Assembly (NCBI GenBank): GCA_001794605.1
Contig: MGKD01000023.1
Coordinates: 1-41,031, forward strand
Reading direction: 5' to 3'
DNA length: 41,031 nucleotides
Source of the DNA: Candidatus Yanofskybacteria bacterium RIFCSPHIGHO2_12_FULL_45_19b
GTDB lineage: Bacteria > Patescibacteriota > Minisyncoccia > 2-02-FULL-40-12 > IGHO2-12-FULL-4
Part shown: in pieces, positions 28,446-37,266 of the stretch
Layout: each line of letters opens with the position of its first letter
Position numbering within the stretch: position 1 is the first letter of the stretch
The notes under the pieces: generated by a model
What the model was told of the DNA's origin: nothing
Database searches by the model: none
The model's input: only the letters and a program-made list of their open reading frames with translations
Position numbers and translations under genes: made by a program

Positions 28446-29201
28446 ATGATTAACGAATTGTTTAGCAAGACCCAACGGGTCATTCTCTCTTGGTCGATTA
28501 TCTTAATAATTCTAATTTTCGCTATTGGTCGACTAGATAGTATTAAGGTCAGCAACGAAACCAGTAACTACGACTCTATTACTGTTTCTGGCGAGGGCAA
28601 GACCACTATTAAGCCAGATGTGGCAGTAGTGCGCGCCTCGGTCATGACCACCAATCGTGATGTCAAAAAAGCCCAGGACGAAAACACTACGCGCGCTAAT
28701 GCCGTGATCAAGTTTTTAGCCGACCAGAAAGTTGCTGACAAAGATATTAAGACCGTTGAATACTCCATCAGTCCAAACTACAGTTACGACTCCGGTCGAC
28801 AAACCTTACTTGGCTATAATGTTACTCAGTCACTGGAAATCAAGATTCGTGACTTTAAAAACCTGTCGGGCATTGTTGATGGCATGGTCAGCAAGGGCGT
28901 CAATCAAACTGGCGGTATTCAGTTTAAAGTAGATGACCAAAAGCAGGCCGAAGCCGAAGCCCGCGCTCTGGCGATAGCCGATGCCAAATCACAGGCCCGG
29001 GAACTGGCTAATAAATTAGGCGTGCGATTAGGCAAATTAACCAGCTTTACCGAAAACGGCGGCAATGTTATATACTATAACGACACCGCCATGGGTATGG
29101 GTGCTGGTGAATCGATAGCTAAAGCGCTCCCGCCCAGTCTACCGACTGGCGAAAACGAGATTAAGTCGAATGTCAGCTTAACTTACAGAATAAATAATTA
29201 A
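28446..29201 (+). CDS. SIMPL-domain (DUF541) protein
   Basis: ITVSGEGKTTIKPDVAVVRASV, GYNVTQSLEIKIRD. Confidence 0.9.
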   Translation: MINELFSKTQRVILSWSIILIILIFAIGRLDSIKVSNETSNYDSITVSGEGKTTIKPDVAVVRASVMTTNRDVKKAQDENTTRANAVIKFLADQKVADKDIKTVEYSISPNYSYDSGRQTLLGYNVTQSLEIKIRDFKNLSGIVDGMVSKGVNQTGGIQFKVDDQKQAEAEARALAIADAKSQARELANKLGVRLGKLTSFTENGGNVIYYNDTAMGMGAGESIAKALPPSLPTGENEIKSNVSLTYRINN

Positions 29202-29209
29202 GAAACCGT

Positions 29210-29249
29210 CCCAATCAAAAATCCCGCCACGGCGGGATTTTTGATTGGG
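29210..29249 (+). terminator. Strong intrinsic-terminator-like hairpin
   Basis: cccaatcaaaaatcccgccacggcgggatttttgattggg. Confidence 0.85.
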
Positions 29250-29289
29250 TGAAACTCCTAGTGAAAGATTATTATCTCTTACAGTCAAC

Positions 29290-29580
29290 TAGACCGGTAC
29301 ACATTTTTTGTTCTGGGTACCATTGAACCAAGAATCGAAAACGATTCCTGCCCCGTTAGAGGTAGGTTATCCTGAGATAACCGTAAGCTCTAATGGGGTC
29401 CGATTTAACCTTCGGACCAGGCACCTGTCTGGATTTTGTAAAACAAACTTTTACTTTACAAAACCCAGACAGGTATCGACACCTCTATAATTTTCGTTCC
29501 TCGAGGAGTTATCCGCCTTTGTCCCGAAGGGCTTCGGCGAGATTATTCTCTTTTGAATGTTGCTGATAAATCAGCAACTC
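29290..29580 (-). ncRNA. Densely structured region downstream of 16S (trailer or separate ncRNA)
   Basis: Hairpins at 29351-29398 (with inner 29365-29382), 29397-29418, 29423-29474 (acctgtctgg.ttttgtaaa stem) and 29559-29578. Confidence 0.4.
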
Positions 29581-29645
29581 AATAGAGGAGAATAAAAATA
29601 GAAAGGAGGTGATCCAAGAGCAGGTTCCCCTACCCTTGCCTTGTT

Positions 29646-30577
29646 CATGTATCTCCGAGTATTACTACCGGCATGGACTATATCTTCATCCCTTTTATAA
29701 GGGAGCCAACATATAATACAAAATTTAGATTTTATATTATGGCCACTGGCCAAAGTCTCTACGGGGCTAAGGAGAATCACTTAATTAACCAATTTATATT
29801 GTAACGAGGGAATGACTAGATCGCCAATAAGCTTACGGAAAGCATCCCTACTTTCAGCGCCCACATACAACCGTATTTTGCCATGATTGCCTTGAAGAAA
29901 ACATTTAATTCCAAAATTTTTGTAGATTGCGGATTTCAGCCTTTCATTTTCTTTTACAGAAAAGGACTGCGTGTTCAGATGAAACCCCTGTAATTTACCG
30001 TATTCGATTCGTTTGTTTCCGTCATCCATAAACCAAACCGATAAAACAAAAGGATTTAACATTTCCTCAATATTTATCGGGGCTATCTTTTTACCCTTTG
30101 GATAGAACATCTCTTGAAACTCTTTCAGTTCATGATGACTAACTGTCCGAAACCTAAGTGATTGATTTACGGCTTGCTGTTTTGGTGGTGCCAAAACAAA
30201 ATTTTGTAATTGTCTGTACTTCCAAAATACTAGTTCGCTTTGTTTTATCGAATGTTGTATTTTTAGACAATAATTTTTCCCTGCCCTAGTCTTTTCAAGA
30301 GTCCCATCACCAAGTAGTGTTCCGATAATTAAATCGCGCTGTCTTGGCGAAAAACTTTCGCTTTTCTTGATTAAGTAAGTGATTCTCCCAGCTTCCCTCG
30401 GTATTATCCTCATACCCTAATTATATTTGGCAGCGAGGATTAAGCGAAAATTATTTTCATTTAATCCGAGCGAACCATATATACATAGTATAACAAATTA
30501 GGAGTTGGACTTCACCGATATTAGTTGGATTTTTTTGTCACATTGCTGTGACAAGTCGCAATTTGCAGTATGCACTA
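29646..30577 (-). other. Group I intron in 16S at about S1498
   Basis: 5' exon AAGUCGU pairs with intron GCGACUU (U.G at splice site); exons join to AAGUCGU|AACAAGG; P7 strands GUAGAGACUUU / GAUAUAGUCC. Confidence 0.92.
29781..30413 (-). CDS. LAGLIDADG homing endonuclease, in S1498 intron
   Basis: IIGTLLGDGTLE and LSVWFMDDGNK motifs (two LAGLIDADG-like). Confidence 0.9.
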   Translation of the reverse strand: MRIIPREAGRITYLIKKSESFSPRQRDLIIGTLLGDGTLEKTRAGKNYCLKIQHSIKQSELVFWKYRQLQNFVLAPPKQQAVNQSLRFRTVSHHELKEFQEMFYPKGKKIAPINIEEMLNPFVLSVWFMDDGNKRIEYGKLQGFHLNTQSFSVKENERLKSAIYKNFGIKCFLQGNHGKIRLYVGAESRDAFRKLIGDLVIPSLQYKLVN

Positions 30578-30666
30578 ACGACTTAGCCTTGGTCATCGAA
30601 TCTACCGTAGTGCCATGAAACATGGACCTTCGGGTATCCCCGACTCCCCTGACTTGACGGGCAATT

Positions 30667-31119
30667 GTCCTCTAGAAACTTAGAGTTGACGTTCCCATCG
30701 TACCTGCGGATTTCCCGCATACGACGAGCTCCTGGTGTATAAACACCGAGAGTGAATCCTTCTCTCAAGACTGCTTGAGATACTATGATTCAGCTGACTT
30801 CTGACGCGGCGTCAATTCCATTATACCATTTCTATCACCTAAGCTATAGGTAATATTACGCCAGATATCCCCGAGGTCAGTTAAAATTCTTTTCCAAACA
30901 TCTCTTAAAATCCTGCGCTCGCACCCTGAGTTTTCTCTACGCTCACTGCCAATCATAGATCAACTGGATTTTTACTTTTAAGAGCTGCCTTTTGTTTCCA
31001 ACTCCTTCGACTTAAATCTCACGACCTAAGCCTAGTCTTCAACTACGTCCCATCACGGTCTGATGGGAGGATGGATTTTAACCATCTAGAATATTAACCT
31101 GCCGGGCGCTTTCATTGTG
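30667..31119 (-). other. ORF-less group II-like intron or insertion in 16S near position 1400 (boundaries approximate)
   Basis: ~450 nt interrupting CUUGUACUCAC...GCCCGUC; domain V-like hairpin CGUCGUAUGCGGGAAAUCCGCAGGUACGAUGGG, and UCAGAAGUCAGCUGAAUCAUAGUA typical of the pre-domain V region. Confidence 0.6.
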
Positions 31120-31351
31120 AGTACAAGATCCGGGAACGTATTCACCGCAGCGTTCTGATCTGCGATTACTAGCGATTCCAACTTCAAAGAGGCAAGTTGC
31201 AGCCTCTTATCCGAACTGGGGACAGCTTTGGTGGGATTGGCTCCGGCTCGCGCCTTAGCGACCCATTGTACTGTCCATTGTACCACGTGTGTAGCCCAGG
31301 GCATCAAAGGGCCACGCTGACCTGACGTCGTCCCCGCCTTCCTCCCAGTTC

Positions 31352-31472
31352 ACAACCGACAAAATCGGTAAATCCCAAGCACTAAACAACAAATCACAAA
31401 CAATATTCAATTTTGGAATTTATTTGCTATTTGAGATTTGGATTTTTGAGATTTACCTGCCTTGCAGGTTAG
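31352..31472. repeat. AT-rich insertion in 16S h40 loop
   Basis: Flanked by cccagttc/gaactggg stem; AT-rich body aaatcccaagcactaaacaacaaatcacaaacaatattcaattttggaatttatttgctatttgagattt. Confidence 0.8.
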
Positions 31473-32110
31473 GAACTGGGCAGTCTCGCGTGACATAAGT
31501 AACACGCGACAGGGGTTGCGCTCGTTTCCCAACTTAATGGAACCATTCACATGACGAGCTGACGACGGCCGTGCAGCACCTGTCCAGCCGTCTTGCGAGG
31601 GTCTCGGTTTCCCGAAACTTTCGTCTGGATTTCAAGCCCTGGTGAGGTTCTTCGCTTAGAGTCGAATTAAACCACATGGTCCACCGCTTGTGCGGATCCC
31701 CGTCTATTTCTTTGAGTTTTAAGCTTGCGCTCGTACTTCCCAGGCGGCAGGCTTAACGCGTTAGCTTCGCCACCAGGAGGGTCGATGCTCCTAATAGCTA
31801 GCCTGCATCGTTTAGGGCGTGGACTACAAGGGTATCTAATCCTTTTTGATCCCCACGCTTTCGCGATTGACTGTCAGCGCGGCGCTAGCAAGCTGCTTTC
31901 GCTTTTGGTATTCCGTGCGATATCAACGGATTTCACCCCTACACCGCACGTTCTGCTTGCCTCTCACCCGCTCTAGTAATGCCGTTTCCAATGCGGCCTC
32001 GAGGTTGAGCCTCGAGATTTAACACCGGACTAACATCACCAGCTACTCGCTCTTTACGCCCAGTAATTCCGGATAACGCTTGGGGCCTTCGTATTACCGC
32101 TCCTGCTGGC

Positions 32111-33058
32111 CGGTATTACACAATACTAATGAAGTATGTTTAATTTTGGACTATATCACCATCCTCTTTTAATAAAAAGGATGCCTAGCGTTTTATGGAG
32201 ACTCAAGAGTCTCCATCCGACCAATCAATTGGTCGAGTCTCTGAGGGGTTAATTATAATTTTAGATGTTCGAACGGAGGAATCTTATACTTGAAGCACGG
32301 CAAGAGATATGGTTTTATCGTCTCGATAAATTTATCCCTACCTGCCACTCCAATATACAGCTCCGGATAGCGCACACCGCGACAAAGCGGAGCTTGCACC
32401 GAAGTAATAATCCCAAAATTTTCCTTCAAAACACCTATTAGCAGTCGATTTTCTTCTAAGGTAAAGCTGTTGGTAGATAGCGAATAATTATAGTGGCTTT
32501 TGGGCCGATAATCTAAACTACCATCATCCATATACCAAACCGCCAGACTTAGAGGATGAGTCAATATTTCTTTGATGTCTCTTGGAACAATTTTTTTACC
32601 ATCAGGATAAAAAGATTGTCTAAAGAAACACAGATCTTTGTTGGACGAAGTCATAAATTTCCATTGCTTATTGTCTTTGCGTTGTTTAGGTTCGCTTGGA
32701 CAAAAATTTGATAGATTTTCATACATCCAGAAAACATAATCCCTTTGCTTTTCTGAATGCTTTATCTCAAGATAACAATCATTATATCGATCACGATAGA
32801 GATAGCCATCTCCGAGTAATGTTCCAACTAATATCCGTTTTTGTTCAAAAGAAAGTTTGCTCATTTACTACATAATTATAGCAACTTCCCTGCTGATTTT
32901 CCAGTAATTTTGTTAATAAAATCAACAAAATTTTAATTCAGATTGTCACCCACTGGGGTACTGAATTATTGACTGGGTTTTCCAGCATATAAGCTAAGTT
33001 TTTCCTTATTGCCTTACGGCAATAGGTCGCGCCCCCGCCCGAAGTGGTGGGAGATTTC
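32111..33058 (-). other. Group I intron in 16S at S516
   Basis: Exons join to CUAACUUCGU|GCCAGCAGGAGCGGUAAUAC; P7 strands CAGAGACUC / GAUAUAGUCC; intron ends in G. Confidence 0.88.
32253..32864 (-). CDS. LAGLIDADG homing endonuclease, in S516 intron
   Basis: LVGTLLGDGYLY and LAVWYMDDGSLD motifs. Confidence 0.92.
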   Translation of the reverse strand: MSKLSFEQKRILVGTLLGDGYLYRDRYNDCYLEIKHSEKQRDYVFWMYENLSNFCPSEPKQRKDNKQWKFMTSSNKDLCFFRQSFYPDGKKIVPRDIKEILTHPLSLAVWYMDDGSLDYRPKSHYNYSLSTNSFTLEENRLLIGVLKENFGIITSVQAPLCRGVRYPELYIGVAGRDKFIETIKPYLLPCFKYKIPPFEHLKL

Positions 33059-33273
33059 ACGAAGTTAGGAGCCCCTTATTCACTGGGTACCATCAAAATT
33101 TTTCCCCAATAAAAGCAGTTTACGACCCGAAGGCCTTCTTCCTGCACGCGGCGTCGCTCGATCAGGCTTTCGCCCATTGTCGAATATTCTCGACTGCTGC
33201 CTCCCGTAGGAGTACGAACCGTTTCTCAGTTTCGTCGTTGAGGGTAGTGCTCTCACACCCCCTACCCGTCATA

Positions 33274-33308
<35 letters not shown>

Positions 33309-33731
33309 AGGACCTAGGCTGCTCCAGAAGTGCCTTGCGGCTTTACTCTTGCGAGACCATCGGGAATTAGTCTGCCTTTCGGCAGATTATGCCCGGCTTC
33401 AGGGTACATACCAAGGTGTTACTAACTCGTTCGCCACTAACTTATCTCTTCCGTCGCCTTGATGTAATCGCAACTTCTTCCAAAATAAGTCCGTTCGACT
33501 TGCATGCCTTATCCACGCCGCCAGCGTTCATCCTGAGCTAGAATCAAACTCTCAATAATAGTAAATGAATAAATTCACTTACCTCCGATCTAGTTAACTG
33601 TAACAGATAACAATAACTTTCTTTTCACTTTTAATTTCACCAGTCTGACAAATTTTCAAGTTGCTATTGTCGCTTCGTTTTAGACAAGAACCTAAAAGGC
33701 CCGCCCTCCGGAAAAGACAACCACGATTATC

Positions 33732-33836
33732 CGCCCCAATTCCGAAGTTGCACCGTGCGTTGGGCTCGTCCCTCCCGAAGTTACAATATCGGCAAAGAGA
33801 CAAATTCAACAACAAGACAATTTCGGCACCGGGACG
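33732..33836. repeat. TIR element copy J in 16S leader
   Basis: cgccccaattccgaagttgc...gacaatttcggcaccgggacg with inner ctcccgaagttacaatatcggcaaagagac. Confidence 0.88.
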
Positions 33837-33904
33837 ACCAATCGTGGCAGTCCTTAAATCCGCCTCAATTTAGCTGGAGATTTTACCTATGCTTAGCGGA
33901 AGTT

Positions 33905-33932
33905 ATTGTAGCAGAAAGCCAGAGGGCGTCAA
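33905..33932 (-). promoter_or_regulatory. Sigma70-like promoter for 16S
   Basis: Minus strand TTGACG - 16 nt - TACAAT about 350 nt upstream of 16S. Confidence 0.78.
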
Positions 33933-33981
33933 GCTTCGCTTGCCGCCCCAAGTGGACTAACTGTGGATAGCTAAAAATATA

Positions 33982-34815
33982 CTATAAGCCGATCTTTTTA
34001 CCCCTAAGATCGCCCCCGCCATAACGCCCTCCCCCTGAACCACCAATGCCAATATTACCCAGACCACCAAAACTACCCAACCCCCTACCTATACTGTTTA
34101 TGGGGTCATTGTTTAGTCTAAGTGAATCCTCTCGAAATACCGCGTTAATTATTTGTGTCGCCTGGCGATTGGCATCTTGTGATGGTTGGTTAGTTAATGG
34201 TTTACCGGTTTTAGAATTAACCAGCATTGGTCCATGTTGAAGCTGCTGTTTTCTATTCAAATATTGATTCCTTAGGTTCCTCTGCTCTTTTTGGTTTTCT
34301 TTTAACAAATCCAACTGTTTTTCCTCGCGCATGCGTTGCGCCTGCTCTTCAAACATTGCTCTCTTATCTAAATACAAATTGTCTAATGATTGTATCTCCT
34401 GCACTAACTGATTGGAGTTTAACTGTAACTGACTAATGTCCCGCTCGTGTTCAAAATATAGTCGCTGACGCTTAGCCTCATCAAACCCACCCTTAAGTTG
34501 CATGCCGATCTCAAGACCCTTTTGGATGCGCTGCCATTTACTCTGCTTATCCTGGGCCTGAGCGCTTTCCATGCCCGCAAAAACTGCTACCAAAGCAAGC
34601 GCTGTACAGGCCGCCCGGCTTATCATTCTAAGTCTCCGTTCATTTGTATGACTACGAAGTTTGGCAGGACTCAGCTTTTCTTCTTCCGGCCTAAACAGAT
34701 CTACGGCGAGTCTACTGGCTGTCGCCTCTTGTTTAGAAAGTTCAATCACCGGAGCAGTCTCTACAACTGCTTTTTTTGGCTTTTCTACTGTAAATTTTGG
34801 TGCGCTTTCTGGCAT
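33982..34815 (-). CDS. Hypothetical membrane-anchored Gln-rich coiled-coil protein with Gly-rich tail
   Basis: 277 aa; internal TM near AACTALALVAVFAGME; C-terminal GIGGSGGGRYGGGD. Confidence 0.65.
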   Translation of the reverse strand: MPESAPKFTVEKPKKAVVETAPVIELSKQEATASRLAVDLFRPEEEKLSPAKLRSHTNERRLRMISRAACTALALVAVFAGMESAQAQDKQSKWQRIQKGLEIGMQLKGGFDEAKRQRLYFEHERDISQLQLNSNQLVQEIQSLDNLYLDKRAMFEEQAQRMREEKQLDLLKENQKEQRNLRNQYLNRKQQLQHGPMLVNSKTGKPLTNQPSQDANRQATQIINAVFREDSLRLNNDPINSIGRGLGSFGGLGNIGIGGSGGGRYGGGDLRGKKIGL

Positions 34816-34818
34816 AGT

Positions 34819-35061
34819 TTAGTCGTTTTCTTCTTCTTCAATGATCGCCTGCGCTAGTTTTTCATCACCACTCTCTAGCGCCTTAATCTTGATCTTAATA
34901 TTACCGGTCGCCTCGGTCAATTCGGCTAAATCGAAATTTACCGCCTCGATAATTTGCTGCATAACCTCAACTGGTGCCGCCTCCCATAATTTAGACCACA
35001 AAGCCTTGTCCTCATCGGACAAGCCAGAGCTAAGTACAAACTCTTTAAATTTCTCTACCAC
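34819..35061 (-). CDS. Hypothetical protein (80 aa)
   Basis: ORF in series on the same strand, acidic C-terminus. Confidence 0.5.
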   Translation of the reverse strand: MVEKFKEFVLSSGLSDEDKALWSKLWEAAPVEVMQQIIEAVNFDLAELTEATGNIKIKIKALESGDEKLAQAIIEEEEND

Positions 35062-35124
35062 GCTTTAATTATCGCAAACCAAACAATTAGAGGCAAATAT
35101 TTTATCAACGCACTGGGCAATATT

Positions 35125-35766
35125 TTAGGAGTGCTTCTCGCGCCAAAGTGCGATTTTTTTATGATCACCGCCCAGTAACACCTTAGGCACCGCCCGCTTT
35201 TTACCAGCAATTAAAATCTCCTCGGGACGAGTATATTGCGCGTGGTCAGCTTTTACAGCTGACTCAGTTTTGGCAATAAAACCTGGCAACATGCGAACCA
35301 CCGTTTCAATTATCACCATGGCCGCCACTTCGCCACCATTTAAAACATAGTCACCGATTGATAAGGTTTCATCGGCCAAGTAATCAGCCACCCGCTCATC
35401 CACCCCCTCATAACGTCCACAGATTAAAATTAGCTGATCATATTTCGCTAAACGTTTGGCTTCAGTTTGAGTAAATTTTTTACCGCGCGGCGAAAAAAGA
35501 ATGACTCGGGCTTTCTCACTTTTTTTACTCTTGACTTTAGACTTTAGACTTTCGACGGCTTTCATAATCGGCTCGACCTTCATCAGCATGCCTGGCCCAC
35601 CGCCAAACGGCCGATCGTCTACCGTTTTGTGCTTATCGTCTGTCCAGTCACGCAAGTTGTGCGCAGTTAGTTTTAAGATTTTTTTCTTCTGTCCGCGCGC
35701 TAAAAGCGACTGACTAAGCCAGCCATCAAAAATTTCTGGGAAAATTGAGATGATATCAAAACGCAC
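35125..35766 (-). CDS. trmD: tRNA (guanine-N1)-methyltransferase TrmD
   Basis: MRFDIISIFPEIFDGW, DDRPFGGGPGMLMK, ICGRYEGVDERV, SIGDYVLNGGE. Confidence 0.97.
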   Translation of the reverse strand: MRFDIISIFPEIFDGWLSQSLLARGQKKKILKLTAHNLRDWTDDKHKTVDDRPFGGGPGMLMKVEPIMKAVESLKSKVKSKKSEKARVILFSPRGKKFTQTEAKRLAKYDQLILICGRYEGVDERVADYLADETLSIGDYVLNGGEVAAMVIIETVVRMLPGFIAKTESAVKADHAQYTRPEEILIAGKKRAVPKVLLGGDHKKIALWREKHS

Positions 35767-36098
35767 TAGATGTTCCCTAACTCATTGACCACATCCTCAA
35801 TATTTTTGGTCTTACCACCAGTACCACCAGGTACTTCGGCCATCGGTCGGCCACCCTCTGGCTCTTCAATGCGTAAGTTGACGCGGGCATTGTTACGCGT
35901 ACCGATAATGCGTACCAGGGTACGGATCGCCTTGGCGGTCGAGCCTTGTCGACCAATCAGCAAACCCATATCATCTTTATGCACACTGACCGAGAGCAAA
36001 ACTCCCATCTCATCTACCTGCCGCGTTACCACTACATCATTCGGATTGTTGACGATCTGCTTAACGATATATTCTACAAATTGCTTGTCGTTTTCCAT
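35766..36098 (-). CDS. KH-domain RNA-binding protein (KhpA/YlqC-like)
   Basis: GLLIGRQGSTAKAIRTLVRIIG KH motif; overlaps trmD start. Confidence 0.9.
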   Translation of the reverse strand: MENDKQFVEYIVKQIVNNPNDVVVTRQVDEMGVLLSVSVHKDDMGLLIGRQGSTAKAIRTLVRIIGTRNNARVNLRIEEPEGGRPMAEVPGGTGGKTKNIEDVVNELGNI

Positions 36099-36158
36099 CG
36101 CTTTATGATTAATGTTTTACTGCTTACAGGATACTAAATCGGAAACTCTTCTGCAATG

Positions 36159-36485
36159 CTAGGCCGCCACCGCTGGGACTTCGGCAGGCTTAGTCGCCTC
36201 TGCGACACCAGCCTCTTTGACCTTCGGTCGCCAAGACTGCATCTTCTCGCCAGTAATAATATTCTGGTTAATTAAAAGATTGTTGGCAGTCGGTGAAAGT
36301 TGTGCGCCCTTACTACGCCAATAACTAATCCGCTCCGGTTTTACATTGAGCTTTTTGGTGTGCGGATTATAGTTGCCCAATAGTTCCAGGTACTTACCCT
36401 GGGGTTTCATGGTGTGTTCATTTACCACCAACCGAAAATGGGCTTGTTTTTTCTTACCAATGCGTTGTAGACGAATCTTTAACAT
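36159..36485 (-). CDS. rpsP: 30S ribosomal protein S16
   Basis: MLKIRLQRIGKKKQAHFRLVV, LGNYNPHTK. Confidence 0.95.
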   Translation of the reverse strand: MLKIRLQRIGKKKQAHFRLVVNEHTMKPQGKYLELLGNYNPHTKKLNVKPERISYWRSKGAQLSPTANNLLINQNIITGEKMQSWRPKVKEAGVAEATKPAEVPAVAA

Positions 36486-36524
36486 CGTTGGGGATAATAA
36501 CAAATAGTCCACAACAAATCAATA

Positions 36525-36719
36525 TTAACGCCTCCCTGGTTCAGCCACCCCCAGATCTCGACAAATCTTTCTGGCTAGCCAATCATTAATTTCTTGATGT
36601 CTTGGTATAGTAGATGTTAATTTTAATAGTGGATTAAAAAAGACGCTATGTTTGGCGCCTTCTCTCAATAAAACACATTTTAGTTTTTGCAGGTGCCCAA
36701 TTAGATCCAACCGCTTCAT
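36525..36719 (-). CDS. hicA: HicA-family toxin
   Basis: 64 aa; REGAKHSVFFNP, STIPRHQEINDWLARKICRDLGV. Confidence 0.85.
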   Translation of the reverse strand: MKRLDLIGHLQKLKCVLLREGAKHSVFFNPLLKLTSTIPRHQEINDWLARKICRDLGVAEPGRR

Positions 36720-36725
36720 TTACGG

Positions 36726-36950
36726 CTAAAAACTGATTGATTCTCTGATGATATTTTTATCACCAAATCCATCTCGATTGATAGTTTTGTTCACATCCAA
36801 AACCAATCGCAAGGCATCTTTTAGATTCTCCCGGGCTTCTTTAAGAGTTTCCCCCTGTGTATTTACGCCAGGAATTTCTTCAACCCAGCCTAAATACCAT
36901 CTACCATCTTTTTTATAATTTGCACTAAACCTTTGTTTTGTTTTAGCCAT
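36726..36950 (-). CDS. hicB: HicB-like antitoxin 1
   Basis: MAKTKQRFSANYKKDGRWYLGWVEEIPGVNTQGETLKEARENLKDALRLVL. Confidence 0.82.
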   Translation of the reverse strand: MAKTKQRFSANYKKDGRWYLGWVEEIPGVNTQGETLKEARENLKDALRLVLDVNKTINRDGFGDKNIIRESISF

Positions 36951-36960
36951 TGAGTTTATG

Positions 36961-37107
36961 TTAGCACACCTGCTTGTCAGCATCCTCAAAATACAACTCC
37001 AGTGCCTCCTGTTTACTTTTACCAAAGCTTGATACTTCAACATTAAGACATTGGGCCACAAAATGCTTGCCCTCTTTCCAGACTACACTTTTGAGACTCT
37101 TTTTCAT
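36961..37107 (-). CDS. HicB-like short antitoxin 2 (not in ORF track)
   Basis: MKKSLKSVVWKEGKHFVAQCLNVEVSSFGKSKQEALELYFEDADKQVC*. Confidence 0.7.
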   Translation of the reverse strand: MKKSLKSVVWKEGKHFVAQCLNVEVSSFGKSKQEALELYFEDADKQVC

Positions 37108-37266
37108 GAGTAAATATTAGCAAAGTTGGGCATGGATAGTCAATAATCATAACCTTGTTGATAATAAAGCTTGCTTCTGTTGAGGGGGGGTAGAATATAA
37201 GCAACTAAACATTACTTTCCCGAAATTGGTCAATAGGACCATTGCAACGGAAGGTTATAAAAAATT

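Noticed and set aside
29290-29580. Structured region downstream of 16S as tmRNA
   Set aside because: I could not find a tag ORF or a convincing tRNA-like T-arm/acceptor pair; left as an unassigned structured region.
30583-31976. Track ORFs over 16S (30583-30768, 31086-31307, 31725-31976)
   Set aside because: Conserved 16S sequence or the group II-like insertion; no protein family signal.
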